DNA from: Chloroflexota bacterium
GTDB taxonomy: Bacteria > Chloroflexota > UBA6077 > FW602-bin22 > JACPRP01
Direction: 5' to 3'
DNA: 50,819 nucleotides
Assembly: GCA_016189905.1 (NCBI GenBank)
Contig: JACPRP010000022.1
Coordinates: 1-50,819, forward strand
Shown: positions 34,490 to 41,981 of the stretch, one piece after another
Position numbering within the stretch: the stretch's first letter is position 1
Layout: each line of letters begins with the position of its first letter
Notes under the pieces: model-generated
What the model was told of the DNA's origin: nothing
Seen by the model: only the letters and a program-made list of their open reading frames with translations
Database searches by the model: none
Position numbers and translations under genes: made by a program

Positions 34490-35667
34490 GGCTCTACCTC
34501 CACTATTTTAGCGATTGGCGTTCTCCCGTAGCGGGATTTGAGCTGGCGAATAACTTCGTCAAGGCGGCTTAGCTGATGGCCTCGCTGCGAGGCGAACAGG
34601 TTGCCCTGCAGACCGACTTCGCCGCAGATGTCCACGAATTCCACCTCGATCTCTTCGACGGCGGCCGTCAGCGCCAGGTCCGCGAGCTTGCCACGGAGGG
34701 CAAACAGGATGTGGTTATGGGTCGCCAGCGGCTCGCGAAAGATGAGCTTGCGCTCCCAGACGCCGCCGTTCGCCAGCGTCGCTTTGAAGACGAGCCCACG
34801 GGCGGCGTGGCGCGCGAACTCGGGGCGTCTCGTGAGCCTGGCGATCAGGTGCTGGGCCGCCGTTAGCAGGGCATCGACGCTGCTGATCGGCGACGGGAAC
34901 GATAGTCGTTCTCGGATGGTGGTTGGATAGCCCCGCGGAATAAGCGGGGCATTATCGAGTCCGCTCGCCAGCTCCCAGGCGAGGCGGCCTTCGGGGCCGA
35001 ACTGCGCCTGAACCGCCCCTAGAGGCAGGGTCGCCAACTGGCCGAGCCAGCGCAATCCGAACAAGGCCAATCTGCGCTGCATGTCCTGCGAAATGGGAAG
35101 GTAGGTAACCGGCAACCTGGAGAGGAATCCGGGGGCCTGGCCGGGGGCGATGACGTTTGGCTTGCGTGGGAAACTCGTGATAGCGGCGGCGAAGGCGGCG
35201 AATTTGCCATCGGCGATGCCGATCTTCGGCGTCAACTGCGCTGCCTGGTGAACCGCCTGGGCCATGGCGCGCGCCAGCCGCAACTCGTCGCCGCCCAGTC
35301 CATCGAGGCCGACGAAATCCTGGCCCATTCCCGCTCCGAAACCAATAGAGGTTCCGAAGGTTTCGGAGCAAGCTGGCTCGACCAACGGGCTGATGAGGCC
35401 GAGGGCGTGATCGATAGCCGCGGCCGTTTCGCGGTAGAGCGTGTGCTGCGCGTCGAGAAACGCGGCCTCGCGGCAGCGGCTCAGCGCCTCACGCAGGGGC
35501 ATGCCGATTTGCACGCCGTGCCGCGCCGCTTCTGGCGAGCAGTCCAGCACGACCTTCCGCTCATCCGGCGTGCCACCGATCACCACAGGCTGAGCGCGCA
35601 ACTCGGGCCGTCTTGCGCGTTCCACCGCGACAGGGAAGTGCGGGATGAACAGGCAGGCGATACGCAA
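34438..35667 (-). CDS. imuB: ImuB-like Y-family polymerase-related protein
   Basis: Member of the inactive Y-family branch that links DnaE2 to the beta clamp in translesion synthesis; 409 residues. It opens MRIACLFIPHFPVAVERARR, aligning with the Y-family opening but lacking the catalytic Asp (as in known ImuB). It has VIGGTPDERKVVLDCSPEAA, LTPKIGIADGKFAAFAAAI, and an HhH segment LALFGLRWLGQLATLPLGAV. Residues about 99-115 carry an in-frame insert around a palindrome (35333-35369). No separate imuA is seen upstream. Start: ATG at 35667, 15 bp from a perfect LexA box with a strong promoter. It heads the operon imuB, DUF6504-like, dnaE2. Confidence 0.88.
   Translation of the reverse strand: MRIACLFIPHFPVAVERARRPELRAQPVVIGGTPDERKVVLDCSPEAARHGVQIGMPLREALSRCREAAFLDAQHTLYRETAAAIDHALGLISPLVEPACSETFGTSIGFGAGMGQDFVGLDGLGGDELRLARAMAQAVHQAAQLTPKIGIADGKFAAFAAAITSFPRKPNVIAPGQAPGFLSRLPVTYLPISQDMQRRLALFGLRWLGQLATLPLGAVQAQFGPEGRLAWELASGLDNAPLIPRGYPTTIRERLSFPSPISSVDALLTAAQHLIARLTRRPEFARHAARGLVFKATLANGGVWERKLIFREPLATHNHILFALRGKLADLALTAAVEEIEVEFVDICGEVGLQGNLFASQRGHQLSRLDEVIRQLKSRYGRTPIAKIVEVEPWSRIPERRQALIDYDP
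35333..35369. repeat. Palindromic element inserted in-frame in imuB
   Basis: GCTCCGAAACC (35333-35343) and GGTTTCGGAGC (35359-35369) are exact 11-bp inverted arms around a 15-base loop. On the coding strand it adds a Ser/Gly/Thr/Phe-rich stretch between VEPA and VGLDGLGG that other ImuB proteins lack, as far as I recall. It is unrelated in sequence to the palindrome in dnaE2. Confidence 0.7.
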
Positions 35668-35681
35668 CTGTTACCACCATA

Positions 35682-35697
35682 CAGAACATTTGTTCTG
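35682..35697 (-). promoter_or_regulatory. LexA (SOS) box at the imuB promoter
   Basis: CAGAACATTTGTTCTG is a 16-bp palindrome (7-bp arms) containing a perfect GAAC-N4-GTTC, the consensus of Gram-positive-type LexA (DinR) operators. It lies directly downstream of the -10 element, over the expected transcription start, so repression and DNA-damage induction of imuB-dnaE2 are predicted. The recA promoter carries a one-mismatch copy. Confidence 0.85.
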
Positions 35698-35698
35698 C

Positions 35699-35727
35699 AT
35701 GATAGTATAACCAACCGTTGCTGTCAA
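35699..35727 (-). promoter_or_regulatory. Sigma-70 promoter of the imuB operon
   Basis: Minus strand: -35 TTGACA (35722-35727), 17-bp spacer, -10 TATCAT (35699-35704). Predicted start near 35692, inside the LexA box. Confidence 0.75.
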
Positions 35728-35796
35728 GGGGCAGATGGTGAAATTGCCAGAGATTATCGTTATCCTGGCCCCTTTTGCAGTTGAAGCCGATAGGGG

Positions 35797-35825
35797 TTGA
35801 CTTCCCAGCAGTTGATTGATAATAT
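35797..35825 (+). promoter_or_regulatory. Possible sigma-70 promoter for the CAP-domain protein gene
   Basis: -35 TTGACT (35797-35802), 17-bp spacer, -10 TAATAT (35820-35825), about 155 bases before the ATG at 35981. The -10 is imperfect, so confidence is moderate. The surrounding 313-bp gap (35668-35980) otherwise contains only the divergent imuB control region. Confidence 0.4.
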
Positions 35826-35980
35826 GCTTTGTGCTACCCGCTAATGCCAGCCCGCCACGGCTCGGGGCTGGATAGAGGTGGAGAAGCTCGTGGGAGGTTT
35901 CTGGATTACGAACACCTTTTTCGCAAATTGCCCGACAATTGTCATCCTGCAGAAGCCTTACCGTCGTAGGGAGGAACGAC

Positions 35981-37162
35981 ATGCGCGGATTCTTGCTGGT
36001 GTCTACGGTAGTCTCAGTGTTGTTAGGCCCACTACTGGTCCCCTCTGCAATTTCTCCAGCCGTCGCCGCTGACTGCCGATTCGTTCTAGGTTTCGAGACC
36101 ATTCACGACTTGATCCCAGCCGTTGTCGGCGACTGTCTGGTCGACGAGCGCTATGAGCCAGAGAATGGGGACGCTCTCCAAGAGACCACTAATGGGCTCC
36201 TGGTCTGGCGCAAGGCAGATAACTTTACGGCATTCACCGACGGACACCGCACCTGGATCAATGGCCCATACGGTATCCAGCAGCGACTTAACACTGAGCA
36301 CTTCCCCTCGGAATTCACGGGAGAGAGTGTTAATACAGGTTCTACGAATCAGCCGACAGCTCCAGTAGAGGAATGGCTGTCCCGCCTAAACTTCTACCGG
36401 GCTATCGCCAAGCTGCCACCGCTTATGGAAGATCCATCTCTAAGCAAAGACGCCCAAACACACGCCCGATATATGGTGAAGAACGACGCAATCGGGCACA
36501 CTGAGGACCCTGCGAATGAATGGTATACTCCGGAGGGGCTAGCCGCAGCGCAGAGCAGCCTTCTCCTGGCACTTTCATTCGAAACAAGCGATGGCCTCGC
36601 CATCGATGGGATGATGCAATCCGTTTTTCACGCCGTGTCGGTACTCAACCCTGGCCTGCAAGGAGTCGGTTATGGGCGCTATCGCGAGGAGAAGCCAGGG
36701 ATTAGAATGGGAGCTGCTCTAGACACGTTGCGAGGCGAGCGCCAGCGCCCTTCAGCAGGGTCATTTCCTGTTCTATGGCCTGGAGATGGCACTTTCGTGC
36801 CCTTGAATGGCTCTACTAACGAAATTCCAAATATACTTACTGGCTGTCCTGGTTACTCCGCTCCCACTGGTCTCCCTGTTTTGCTCCAGGTTGGGCCGGG
36901 CAATGACATACCCGTCGTGTCTTCCCACTCTTTTCTCGGCGATAGCATTCCCCTTGAACACTGCGTCTTTGACGAGACGAGCTATACCAATCCAAATCCT
37001 GACCAGGAAACAACGGGACGCTCGATTCTCGAAGGAAATCACACCGTTGTACTTATCCCTCGGGCACCCCTCATACCTGGTACTGTATACACTGTTTCGA
37101 TCACCGTGAGCGGTGAGACTTTCGCGTGGTCTTTCACAGCATCCGCACGGACGGAGCGCTAG
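35981..37162 (+). CDS. Secreted CAP (SCP/PR-1)-domain protein with a Chloroflexota-type N-terminal module
   Basis: Exported protein of 393 residues. Signal peptide MRGFLLVSTVVSVLLGPLLV ends near SPAVAA/DCRF. A first module, FETIHDLIPAVVGDCLVDER and LLVWRKADNFTAFTDGHRTW, is a type I know mainly from Chloroflexota secreted proteins. A CAP-like domain follows: EEWLSRLNFYRAIAKLPPLM, AQTHARYMVKNDAIGHTEDP, and a FHAVSVLNPGLQGVGYGRYR region, with a His of the CAP cavity. The C-terminal part (VVLIPRAPLIPGTVYTVSIT) looks like a beta domain. Start: ATG at 35981 with GGGAGG at about 35969-35974. Function unknown; CAP proteins bind lipids or act in cell-surface interaction. Confidence 0.8.
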   Translation: MRGFLLVSTVVSVLLGPLLVPSAISPAVAADCRFVLGFETIHDLIPAVVGDCLVDERYEPENGDALQETTNGLLVWRKADNFTAFTDGHRTWINGPYGIQQRLNTEHFPSEFTGESVNTGSTNQPTAPVEEWLSRLNFYRAIAKLPPLMEDPSLSKDAQTHARYMVKNDAIGHTEDPANEWYTPEGLAAAQSSLLLALSFETSDGLAIDGMMQSVFHAVSVLNPGLQGVGYGRYREEKPGIRMGAALDTLRGERQRPSAGSFPVLWPGDGTFVPLNGSTNEIPNILTGCPGYSAPTGLPVLLQVGPGNDIPVVSSHSFLGDSIPLEHCVFDETSYTNPNPDQETTGRSILEGNHTVVLIPRAPLIPGTVYTVSITVSGETFAWSFTASARTER

Positions 37163-37264
37163 TCATGCCAAAACGTTACCGGCTGAATTGTTCCCGGAGG
37201 AATTGGCAGGATTGTCTGGCGACACTGCGCGAGGCTCCTACTACTACAGCAGCACTTGCAGATC

Positions 37265-37294
37265 GCGGCCCTGAAGGAACCACTTCAGGGCCGC
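37265..37294 (+). terminator. Terminator-like hairpin after the CAP gene
   Basis: GCGGCCCTGAAG (37265-37276) pairs perfectly with CTTCAGGGCCGC (37283-37294) around a 6-base loop, about 100 bp beyond the stop codon. A second GC hairpin lies at 37348-37385. No T-run follows, so either may instead be a palindromic repeat. Confidence 0.5.
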
Positions 37295-37347
37295 CTGGCG
37301 ATGTGTCGCCAGTTGATAGCCTGAAGCGGCGGCTTTTCTCTTCGAGG

Positions 37348-37385
37348 CGCCCGCCCCCTCTTAACAGGCGAGATGGGGGCGGGCG
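37348..37385. repeat. 11-bp inverted repeat between convergent genes
   Basis: CGCCCGCCCCC (37348-37358) and GGGGGCGGGCG (37375-37385), 16-base loop, with outer GGCTT/AAGCC flanks also complementary. Located between the convergent CAP and lipoprotein genes; could stop transcription from both sides. Confidence 0.6.
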
Positions 37386-37427
37386 AAGCCACGCGATTAC
37401 GATAGGCTGAGATCTGCGGCCGTAGAA

Positions 37428-38342
37428 TTACGGCTCTCGCGGAGCCAGGGGTTGCGTATCCAGTGGCGTGGGAGCCGGCTCTGGAACGAGCGCTTGCGCG
37501 GGGAATAAGCCTGCCTCAATCGCCCATTCACCAACGTGCTCCACTACCAGGTATGACGCGCTGGCTCCCATCGGGTCGCCCTTCCGGGCGCGGATCACGG
37601 CACGCTGAAAGCGCATCGCCACGAATGATCCGAAGTCCTCCGCCTGCGAGGTTGGCAAACCGTACAGGGCCATAGAGTTCGCCGTCGCGGCATAGAGGTC
37701 CGCGATTGCCGGGCTGCCATTCAACAACGACAGCCGATCCTCTACTATCTTATCCCACGATTTGCCGTCATCGTAGTCGGCCGACAAGGGGTACGGCGTG
37801 CTGTACTGCTGCTTCAACCAGCCATCTTTGCCAGCATCGCTCAACTCATCCAGAATATTCACCGGCAACACCTGTTGCGAGACCGGGTCCCATTGGAGAA
37901 CGCCACGATGGAAGACCTGGGTTGGACTGCCCCGCCAATCGAATCTTCGAGATAGCGGGAATCCTAACTCAGACACTCCACCTAACTCGGTGAACTTATC
38001 CCAGAACGTGACGCCTTCGCGGTTTGTGACGGCAAAGCCTGTCGCGCTCACACCTACCGAGCGACCGTTAGTCTGAGTGTAAAAGTGGCCATCGCCGATG
38101 CCCCAGTCTGGCGATAGGAGTGCGACGAGCGCGTCTTCATTCTGCCTATCAGCAGTCGCCATTGTCGAAGTCGAAGGGCTTCTTCCGTCGACGTCCGCTA
38201 TCGCCTTACGTGCAGTTGCATCCCGTGTGAGTGCGGCGCAGCCAGTGGCTGATACGAGGAAGATCGTGACAAGAGCCGCGGCCAGACCTTTGCTGTTTCT
38301 CAACTTCGGCATAGCAGACGCTGACACGAAATCGCTAAGCAT
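37428..38342 (-). CDS. Exported lipoprotein with a Chloroflexota-type GHFYTQTNG module
   Basis: Protein of about 304 residues. A signal peptide within MPKLRNSKGLAAALVTIFLV ends at SATGCAAL, a lipobox Cys. The mature part has WGIGDGHFYTQTNGRSVGVS, then GFAVTNREGVTFWDKFTELG, GVSELGFPLSRRFDWRGSPT and MALYGLPTSQAEDFGSFVAM, a pattern I recall in many uncharacterised secreted Chloroflexota proteins. Start is uncertain: ATG at 38342 or 38312 (the latter begins at the signal peptide core); no strong ribosome site is seen at either. Function unknown; it is probably on the cell surface. It is convergent with the CAP-domain gene. Confidence 0.75.
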   Translation of the reverse strand: MLSDFVSASAMPKLRNSKGLAAALVTIFLVSATGCAALTRDATARKAIADVDGRSPSTSTMATADRQNEDALVALLSPDWGIGDGHFYTQTNGRSVGVSATGFAVTNREGVTFWDKFTELGGVSELGFPLSRRFDWRGSPTQVFHRGVLQWDPVSQQVLPVNILDELSDAGKDGWLKQQYSTPYPLSADYDDGKSWDKIVEDRLSLLNGSPAIADLYAATANSMALYGLPTSQAEDFGSFVAMRFQRAVIRARKGDPMGASASYLVVEHVGEWAIEAGLFPAQALVPEPAPTPLDTQPLAPREP

Positions 38343-38885
38343 CTCATTTCCACCCGCAGGATGGCGGTCCTGCAGGAGCCTCCGCACCATGCGCCGCATC
38401 AAGCGGTACGCACTCGAGAATCTTACCATCGTTTCCCTTACGAGCATGTCAGAAAGCAAGAAGCCAGATCAAAGGTGTGAGCCCCCAATCTGGCATAGCT
38501 CTCATTTCTTGCCTCTTTCGTCCGCTTACGAGGTTAGCTGACGGGTTCGGGCCGAAAGATTACCCAATCCTGGATTCACCAGGAATTCACCCCTATGTCT
38601 GGCTCCCCCGCTTCCCTAACCGGAAATTCGGCCAATATTGTTCTCTACGTTTGAGTTTCGGCAAGTTTTGTGCCACCTTTCCGAACTACCACCTATAAAT
38701 ATGAATGTCAGTCCTGGTGATGTCGTGGCAGTGACGAAAGAAATTGCAGGGCAAGCGGGCGCGCCGATCAGTAGCTAAATCTTCTGGCATTGCTGAATAA
38801 TGGCTTCAGGGGGTCAGGCTTCTCGGTCTCAGGCTTTTCTGCTTGCACTATCCCAGCAAAACATGCTAAAATATCGCGTGAACCC
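38343..38885. other. Intergenic region before tRNA-Tyr, no supported gene
   Basis: No CDS with a plausible ribosome site is seen over about 540 bp. It should contain the promoter of the minus-strand lipoprotein, which I could not locate with confidence, and the tRNA promoter at its right end. Confidence 0.4.
38843..38872 (+). promoter_or_regulatory. tRNA-Tyr promoter
   Basis: -35 TTGCAC (38843-38848), 18-bp spacer, -10 TAAAAT (38867-38872). Predicted start near 38879, seven bases before the mature tRNA. Confidence 0.55.
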
Positions 38886-38970
38886 GGAGGGGTGGGTGAG
38901 TGGTTAATACCAACAGACTGTAAATCTGTCGTCCGAAAGGGCTACGCAGGTTCGAATCCTGCCCCCTCCA
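38886..38970 (+). tRNA. tRNA-Tyr (anticodon GTA)
   Basis: An 85-base class II tRNA. Acceptor stem GGAGGGG (38886-38892) pairs with CCCCTCC (38963-38969), discriminator A at 38970. The anticodon stem ACAGA/TCTGT encloses the loop CTGTAAA, anticodon GTA. A long variable arm follows, as expected for bacterial tRNA-Tyr, then a perfect T arm GCAGG-TTCGAAT-CCTGC. The 3' CCA is not encoded (CCG follows), so it is added by tRNA nucleotidyltransferase. Confidence 0.96.
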
Positions 38971-38990
38971 CCGGTAAGAACCCCAGCTAA

Positions 38991-39026
38991 ATTGGAGAAC
39001 GCCGCATCGGCGTTTTCCAATTTTTT
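38991..39026 (+). terminator. Rho-independent terminator after tRNA-Tyr
   Basis: ATTGGAGAACGCC (from 38991) pairs with GGCGTTTTCCAAT, one G-T wobble, and is followed by TTTTTT (to 39026). A classic intrinsic terminator 21 bp after the tRNA. Confidence 0.88.
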
Positions 39027-39047
39027 GTGTCTGGTTATTGACGTAAG

Positions 39048-39147
39048 TTTTCGTTAGCGTTTACTGGTCGGCTCCCCGGCCGGGCGTCCTTCAGCGGAAG
39101 GACGCCCCTTCGATAAGGCCAGGGCGTTGCCCCTACGATAACGCCAG
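39048..39147. repeat. Dispersed palindromic repeat, copy 1
   Basis: TTTTCGTTAGCG..TTACTGG, then GGGCGTCCTTC (39082-39092) and its exact complement GAAGGACGCCC (39097-39107) around AGCG, ending CCCCTACGATAACGCCAG. The same order of blocks appears at 44588-44662. Copy 1 contains an extra segment of about 25 bp (39108-39131) with a partial duplication of the GGGCGT..CCCCTACGATAA end. Confidence 0.75.
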
Positions 39148-39203
39148 ATAGTCGGCCCTCCGGTAACGACGGGCCACCAGATGTTAGCGCGAAACGACGT
39201 TGC

Positions 39204-40622
39204 TCAACGACAGAGGGATAGGCGGTCCTGCTGCGTGTCGTTTGCGAGCACGGACTCGGCCATCGCGCGGAGGTCCACGGCCTTGCCTTCGGCGCGCTTT
39301 TGGAGGAACTCTTTTGCTACCTGTGGGAAAAGGGCGCCGGACAGCACGTCCTCTTCCGAGAGTGCGAGGTCCCCGAGCTCGACCGCAGCCTTGCCAAGCT
39401 CCGGCTCCAGCACGTCGGCGGGGCGCCCATCGATAACATCGGCGCCCTTAAGCACCATCTTACGCACTTCCTCGTTAACTGGTCCGGGAGGACGGCCGTA
39501 CTGGCCGCGCAGGTAGGCCTTGACCTCGTTGGATACGAACCTGTAGGGCTTGCCCATCAGAACATTGTATACAGCCTGAACCCCCACGATCTGGCTGGTG
39601 GGGGTAACCAGTGGCGGGTAGCCAAGGTCGGCTCGCACCCGCGGAAGCTCAGCGAGCACCTCGGGCAGACGATGCAGCGCTTTCTGCTCCCGGAGCTGGG
39701 AGGTGAGGTTGGAGAACATTCCACCGGGCACCTGATAGAGGAAAACGTCGGTGTCCACGCCGACGAGACCGCCCTCGTGCTCGCAGTACTTCTTGCGTAC
39801 CTCGCGGTAGAATTCGGCGATTTCTTTTAGCAGCAGCAGGTCGAGCCCCGTGTCGCGCTGCTGGCCCTGTAGCGCGCCGACGATAGACTCCGTGGGCGGC
39901 TGCGAGGTTTGCAGAGCCATGACGGAGATGGCCGTATCGACTACATCCACCCCGGCCTCAGCCGCCTTCAAGTAGGACATCGAGGCCATGCCTGAGGTGC
40001 AGTGACTGTGCAACTGAACCGGCACGCCGAGGATGGCCTTCAGCTTGCTAACAAGCTCGTAGGCGGCATACGGGCTGATCAGGCCAGCCATGTCTTTGAT
40101 ACAGATGGAATCTGCACCCATGTCCGCAAGTGTCTTACAGGTTTCCACGAAGCCGTCAATGCTATGCACCGGACTGACCGTATAGCAGATCGTCGCCTGA
40201 ACGTGCGCGCCAACGCGTTTGGCGGCGCGCATGGCGGTTTCCATATTGCGTGTGTCGTTGAGGGCATCGAAGATGCGGAAGATGTCGATGCCGTTCTCGC
40301 GAGCCCTAGTCACGAAAGCTTCGACGACGTCGTCGGCGTAGTTGCGATAGCCCACCACGTTCTGCCCGCGCAGCAGCATTTGCAGCGGGGTCTGTTTAAT
40401 AACCGAGCGCAACGCTCGCAGACGCTCCCAGGGGTCCTCATTCAGAAAACGCATGCAGGTGTCGAAGGTGGCCCCTCCCCACATCTCGAGGGAGTGAAAG
40501 CCGACCTTGTCCAACGTGGCCGCGATCGGCAACATGTCCTCGGTCTTCATCCTTGTGGCGAGCAATGATTGGTGCCCATCCCTGAGCACGGTCTCGGTTA
40601 TTCTCAGCGGCTGCGCTTGCAT
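39204..40622 (-). CDS. Oxaloacetate decarboxylase alpha / pyruvate carboxylase subunit B carboxyltransferase
   Basis: Biotin-dependent carboxyltransferase of 472 residues that interconverts pyruvate and oxaloacetate. It opens QAQPLRITETVLRDGHQSLL (metal-ligand Asp), then SLEMWGGATFDTCMRFLNED, PLQMLLRGQNVVGYRNYADD and ADSICIKDMAGLISPYAAYE with the Lys usually carbamylated. LHSHCTSGMASMSYLKAAEA supplies the metal-binding His pair. The C-terminal PYC_OADA domain is present (residues about 290-440), but there is no biotinyl AMKM domain, so the biotin carrier is another protein. It may be PycB or OadA; no other subunit is in the window. Start: ATG at 40622 with GGGAGAGGGG upstream. Cytoplasmic or membrane-associated via partners. 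Confidence 0.9.
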   Translation of the reverse strand: MQAQPLRITETVLRDGHQSLLATRMKTEDMLPIAATLDKVGFHSLEMWGGATFDTCMRFLNEDPWERLRALRSVIKQTPLQMLLRGQNVVGYRNYADDVVEAFVTRARENGIDIFRIFDALNDTRNMETAMRAAKRVGAHVQATICYTVSPVHSIDGFVETCKTLADMGADSICIKDMAGLISPYAAYELVSKLKAILGVPVQLHSHCTSGMASMSYLKAAEAGVDVVDTAISVMALQTSQPPTESIVGALQGQQRDTGLDLLLLKEIAEFYREVRKKYCEHEGGLVGVDTDVFLYQVPGGMFSNLTSQLREQKALHRLPEVLAELPRVRADLGYPPLVTPTSQIVGVQAVYNVLMGKPYRFVSNEVKAYLRGQYGRPPGPVNEEVRKMVLKGADVIDGRPADVLEPELGKAAVELGDLALSEEDVLSGALFPQVAKEFLQKRAEGKAVDLRAMAESVLANDTQQDRLSLCR

Positions 40623-41058
40623 TTGATATATCGCCCCTCTCCCAGCAGATGATCATCACTAGCCCTGGCTTGCATATGTTATGCCAATAATCTTCGCTGG
40701 GCTGGTGGTGATGCATAGACTAGCATACTGGTGACGGAAAGTCTATATATGGGGGGCGGAGAGGTAACGTACGCAAGATTGTGGAGATTCGCGGGAAGGT
40801 CTGCCAGGGCGTCAACGGATATTGGAAAGGATAAACGGATAGGGGCTCCGCTTCGTATCCGTTAACGCCGAAGACCATTCCTACTTTCGCAATCATCCGT
40901 GCACGGCGAGGGGAGAGACAGAAAGGGACGCAGATCAGGTTTCTGCGCCAGGGAATGTATGAATAGAGCTTGGAGCGACTAAGTTGAGGACATTCACGTG
41001 TCAAAGGAGGGTGTGAAATTGGGACCGCCGAAGTGGCGATCTGAGCAGCTGTGGCACG
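40623..41058. other. Intergenic region, no supported gene
   Basis: A 94-codon minus-strand frame (40720-41004) lacks a ribosome site and gives a composition unlike real proteins. A partial repeat of ACGGATA..TATCCGTTAACG is visible (40818-40866). No other feature is supported. Confidence 0.4.
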
Positions 41059-41415
41059 CTAGTTCTCTGGCTTCCAATACCAACCAGGTTGGTAGTTCGT
41101 GGCTCTTCCACCACGTTCTGTAAACTTGAAGTGCAATCCCTTCTTCTGCAAATCGTTCATAAGTCTGGTGTGCTCTCTCCCGCCGATGGCCCACACGCAA
41201 CCGCCCCTGGAGCGCAAGTCCTTTATCTTGAAACCGTTTTGGTTGAGGAATTCCAAGGGGTCGAATTCATCGTGGCCTGAACTACGCTGGTTGTCATCAG
41301 AACCAGGATTACTCTTTGCTTTGATGCTACCCCTGGTAGCCAGTAAACCGTTATACGCGAAACTATACAAGCGATAGCAGAACCGCATGGCGTCCTGGTA
41401 TCTTCGCGTCTGCAT
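41059..41415 (-). CDS. Short protein with a conserved-looking C-terminal domain, unrecognised
   Basis: Open frame of 118 residues. The C-terminal 65 residues read like a real compact domain: EFLNQNGFKIKDLRSRGGCV, WAIGGREHTRLMNDLQKKGL, HFKFTERGGRATNYQPGWYW. The pattern (RSRGGCVWAIGG ... FKFTERGGRA) reminds me of small domains at the C-terminus of helicases or nucleases, but I cannot name one. The N-terminal part is less convincing and may be a remnant. No good ribosome site precedes ATG 41415. It may therefore be the 3' fragment of a decayed larger gene. It lies in a repeat-rich region. Confidence 0.45.
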   Translation of the reverse strand: MQTRRYQDAMRFCYRLYSFAYNGLLATRGSIKAKSNPGSDDNQRSSGHDEFDPLEFLNQNGFKIKDLRSRGGCVWAIGGREHTRLMNDLQKKGLHFKFTERGGRATNYQPGWYWKPEN

Positions 41416-41981
41416 CTCTGGATCTTGGCAATAGTCATCTTTTATTTCGGCCTGGCATGGGGTATACTCAAGCCTGGGCTTGACTGGTAGAATAGAGATT
41501 AGAAGATGCGTCGAGATTCCGCGGCTTACCCTTTTATGCGATTGGTTGCGTTAGAGTGTGACATCGCGCCCGGAGCGATCACGCGGGCCCCGATACATTG
41601 TGTGTCTCGAGATGTATCGGGACGGGGATGGCGCCCGATGTTGGCCGATTGAATCGGGGCACAGGATCAGCATGGTGGCGCACGGGGGCAAGCCTGTGCT
41701 TGGAACCAACTTTGGGGAGCGACTCCAAACGTGCTTCGTCGAGGACTCCAAGAGCACATCGACGATTGCGGACAGCGAGCAACTCGGTTGCCGAGCGGGG
41801 GACACGCCCCCACGCTACAGAATGCTGATCGGAGGTCTTAATTGGATCGGACGTCGTCGCATTTGCGGTGGTTCGGGCACCCCGAGTTTTATCGGACAGC
41901 ATTGGGATTGCCACCAAGTCCTATGGCCGGATGCTGAGGCGAACTGGTCCAGGATTGTTCAAATTGAAAGGAGAGCGATCG
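41416..41981. other. Repeat-rich region upstream of the first AOR gene
   Basis: Several inverted repeats are crowded here: 41589-41621 (annotated), GGTTGCC/GCAACC-type and GGGGGACACGCCCCC-type palindromes near 41775-41815, and GCGCACGGGGGCAAGCC near 41671-41690. Frames of 70-145 codons overlap on both strands but none has a good start or composition. AAAGGAG at 41969-41975 is the ribosome site of the AOR gene. Confidence 0.5.
41589..41621. repeat. 10-bp inverted repeat CCCGATACAT / ATGTATCGGG
   Basis: CCCGATACAT (41589-41598) and ATGTATCGGG (41612-41621) enclose a 13-base loop. A related hairpin with the same loop length and the same GAGATGTATCGGG right arm is at 43998-44025, on the other side of the AOR gene. 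Confidence 0.75.

Noticed and set aside
40720-41004. 94-codon minus-strand frame
   Set aside because: No ribosome site, and codon use and composition unlike the neighbouring genes.
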